NCBI GenBank assembly: GCA_024229515.1
Contig: JAAESI010000153.1
Coordinates: 1 to 64,000 of the forward strand
Source: Pseudomonadota bacterium
GTDB taxonomy: Bacteria; Myxococcota_A; UBA796; UBA9615
Direction of reading: 5' to 3'
DNA length: 64,000 nt
Part shown: piece after piece, positions 63,569-64,000 of the stretch
Layout of the letters: the number at the start of each line of letters is the position of its first letter
Position numbering within the stretch: position 1 is the first letter of the stretch
Program-made: the position numbers and the translations under genes
The notes under the pieces: generated by a model
The model's input: only the letters and a program-made list of their open reading frames with translations
What the model was told of the DNA's origin: nothing
Database searches by the model: none

Positions 63569-64000
63569 CTACTCCGCGACGATCCTGCCGGACGGGTCGA
63601 CCGCGCCGGGCAGGTCCAGCCCCGCGGACAGGCCGATGACCGCCTCGAAGAGCTCCGCCCGCTCGACCTTGAGCCGGGTGATCTCCCGCGCCCGCGCCGC
63701 CCGCGTGAGGCGAACCCGGAGCGAGCGCAGCGTCTCCTGCACGAGGCGCGAGTACGGCAGCGCGATGATCCCGCCGACGACGCCGAACACCACCGCCATG
63801 AAGCCGGCGAACATCGGGGTGTCGGGCAGGTTCGGCCAGATCGTGTGCAGCTTGCCGTGGGTCATCGCGGCGACGACGGCGGCGCCGCCCCAAGCCAGGG
63901 GGAACGCCACGATCCCGAACAGCAGCTTGATGCTCGCCTCATCCTTGCGCGCCTTGGCGAAGACCTTGGACAGCACCTTCAGCCCCGCCAGCGGGAACAG
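63569..64000 (-). CDS. Membrane protein, 5' end beyond the window
   Basis: At least 143 residues; the frame is open to the edge (LFPLAGLK precedes the internal GTG at 63976), so the true start is probably outside. Two hydrophobic segments are seen (LLFGIVAFPLAWGGAAVVAAM and FAGFMAVVFGVVGGIIAL). A coiled coil (RARLT-type, REITRLKVERAELFEAV) and a short C-terminal tail follow. No family is recognised. Confidence 0.6.
   Translation of the reverse strand: MFPLAGLKVLSKVFAKARKDEASIKLLFGIVAFPLAWGGAAVVAAMTHGKLHTIWPNLPDTPMFAGFMAVVFGVVGGIIALPYSRLVQETLRSLRVRLTRAARAREITRLKVERAELFEAVIGLSAGLDLPGAVDPSGRIVAE

Overview
The window is a compact, very GC-rich bacterial chromosome segment with about 55 genes on both strands and no intergenic stretch longer than about 170 bases. 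Three features point to the Myxococcota (myxobacteria and relatives, probably an uncultured lineage). First, three proteins end in a MYXO-CTERM-like tail, meaning a Gly-Cys, a hydrophobic segment and an Arg cluster (gene ends at 284, 4762 and 40242). Second, many lipoproteins carry Asp-rich, DDDDAT-type linkers. Third, one protein has MopE-type DNDCDG repeats. I saw no rRNA or tRNA gene, no CRISPR array, no prophage and no transposase. Assignment is from recognition alone; no database search was possible.

Layout. 1-284: 3' end of a surface protein. 281-2066: elbB, a DUF952 gene and a bacterioferritin/Bfd pair with Fur-box-like sites in front of both. 2065-7613: sugar kinase, flavin reductase and three lipoproteins, one carrying the DNDCDG repeats. 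7673-15679: HDOD signalling protein, calycin-like protein, a membrane protein interrupted in frame by a 30-base palindrome, a PqqD-like/UDPGP pair, a fatty acid desaturase and a broken winged-helix gene. 15680-31483: lipoproteins, purF, a TIGR04282-type transferase, membrane protein, single-HKD phospholipase D, a 1165-residue TPR-CHAT protein, DUF3105 and YchJ-like genes. 31509-34488: DnaJ-like, lidless Hsp70 and comF. 34508-37987: the housekeeping run rplU-rpmA-obgE-lipoprotein-rsfS-rlmH, with a good promoter before rplU. 38008-43633: AAA ATPase with a frameshifted SRPBCC gene, a MYXO-CTERM protein, a Tat-exported protein and a Ser/Thr kinase whose C-terminal domain is cut off. 43665-64000: a site-2 protease with four PDZ-like modules, ABC1/UbiB kinase, a protein with a pilin-like tail, dinB, a 1296-residue charged repeat protein, two M16 peptidases, an FHA-GAF-HD-GYP protein, a DEAD-box helicase, map and two uncharacterised genes, the last cut by the window edge.

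Functional threads. Iron storage and release (bfr, bfd and perhaps the DUF952 gene) look co-regulated by Fur. Ribosome biogenesis genes form one rightward-to-leftward block. Proteostasis is well represented: Hsp70/J pair, AAA ATPase, site-2 protease, M16 pair and CHAT protease. Signalling proteins (HDOD, kinase, HD-GYP) are scattered. Several convergent gene pairs share a 4-base stop-codon overlap. I found no clear multi-gene defence or biosynthetic island. The most distinctive items are the altered bacterioferritin, the pilin-like fusion, the lidless Hsp70 pair, the in-frame palindrome and the truncated kinase.
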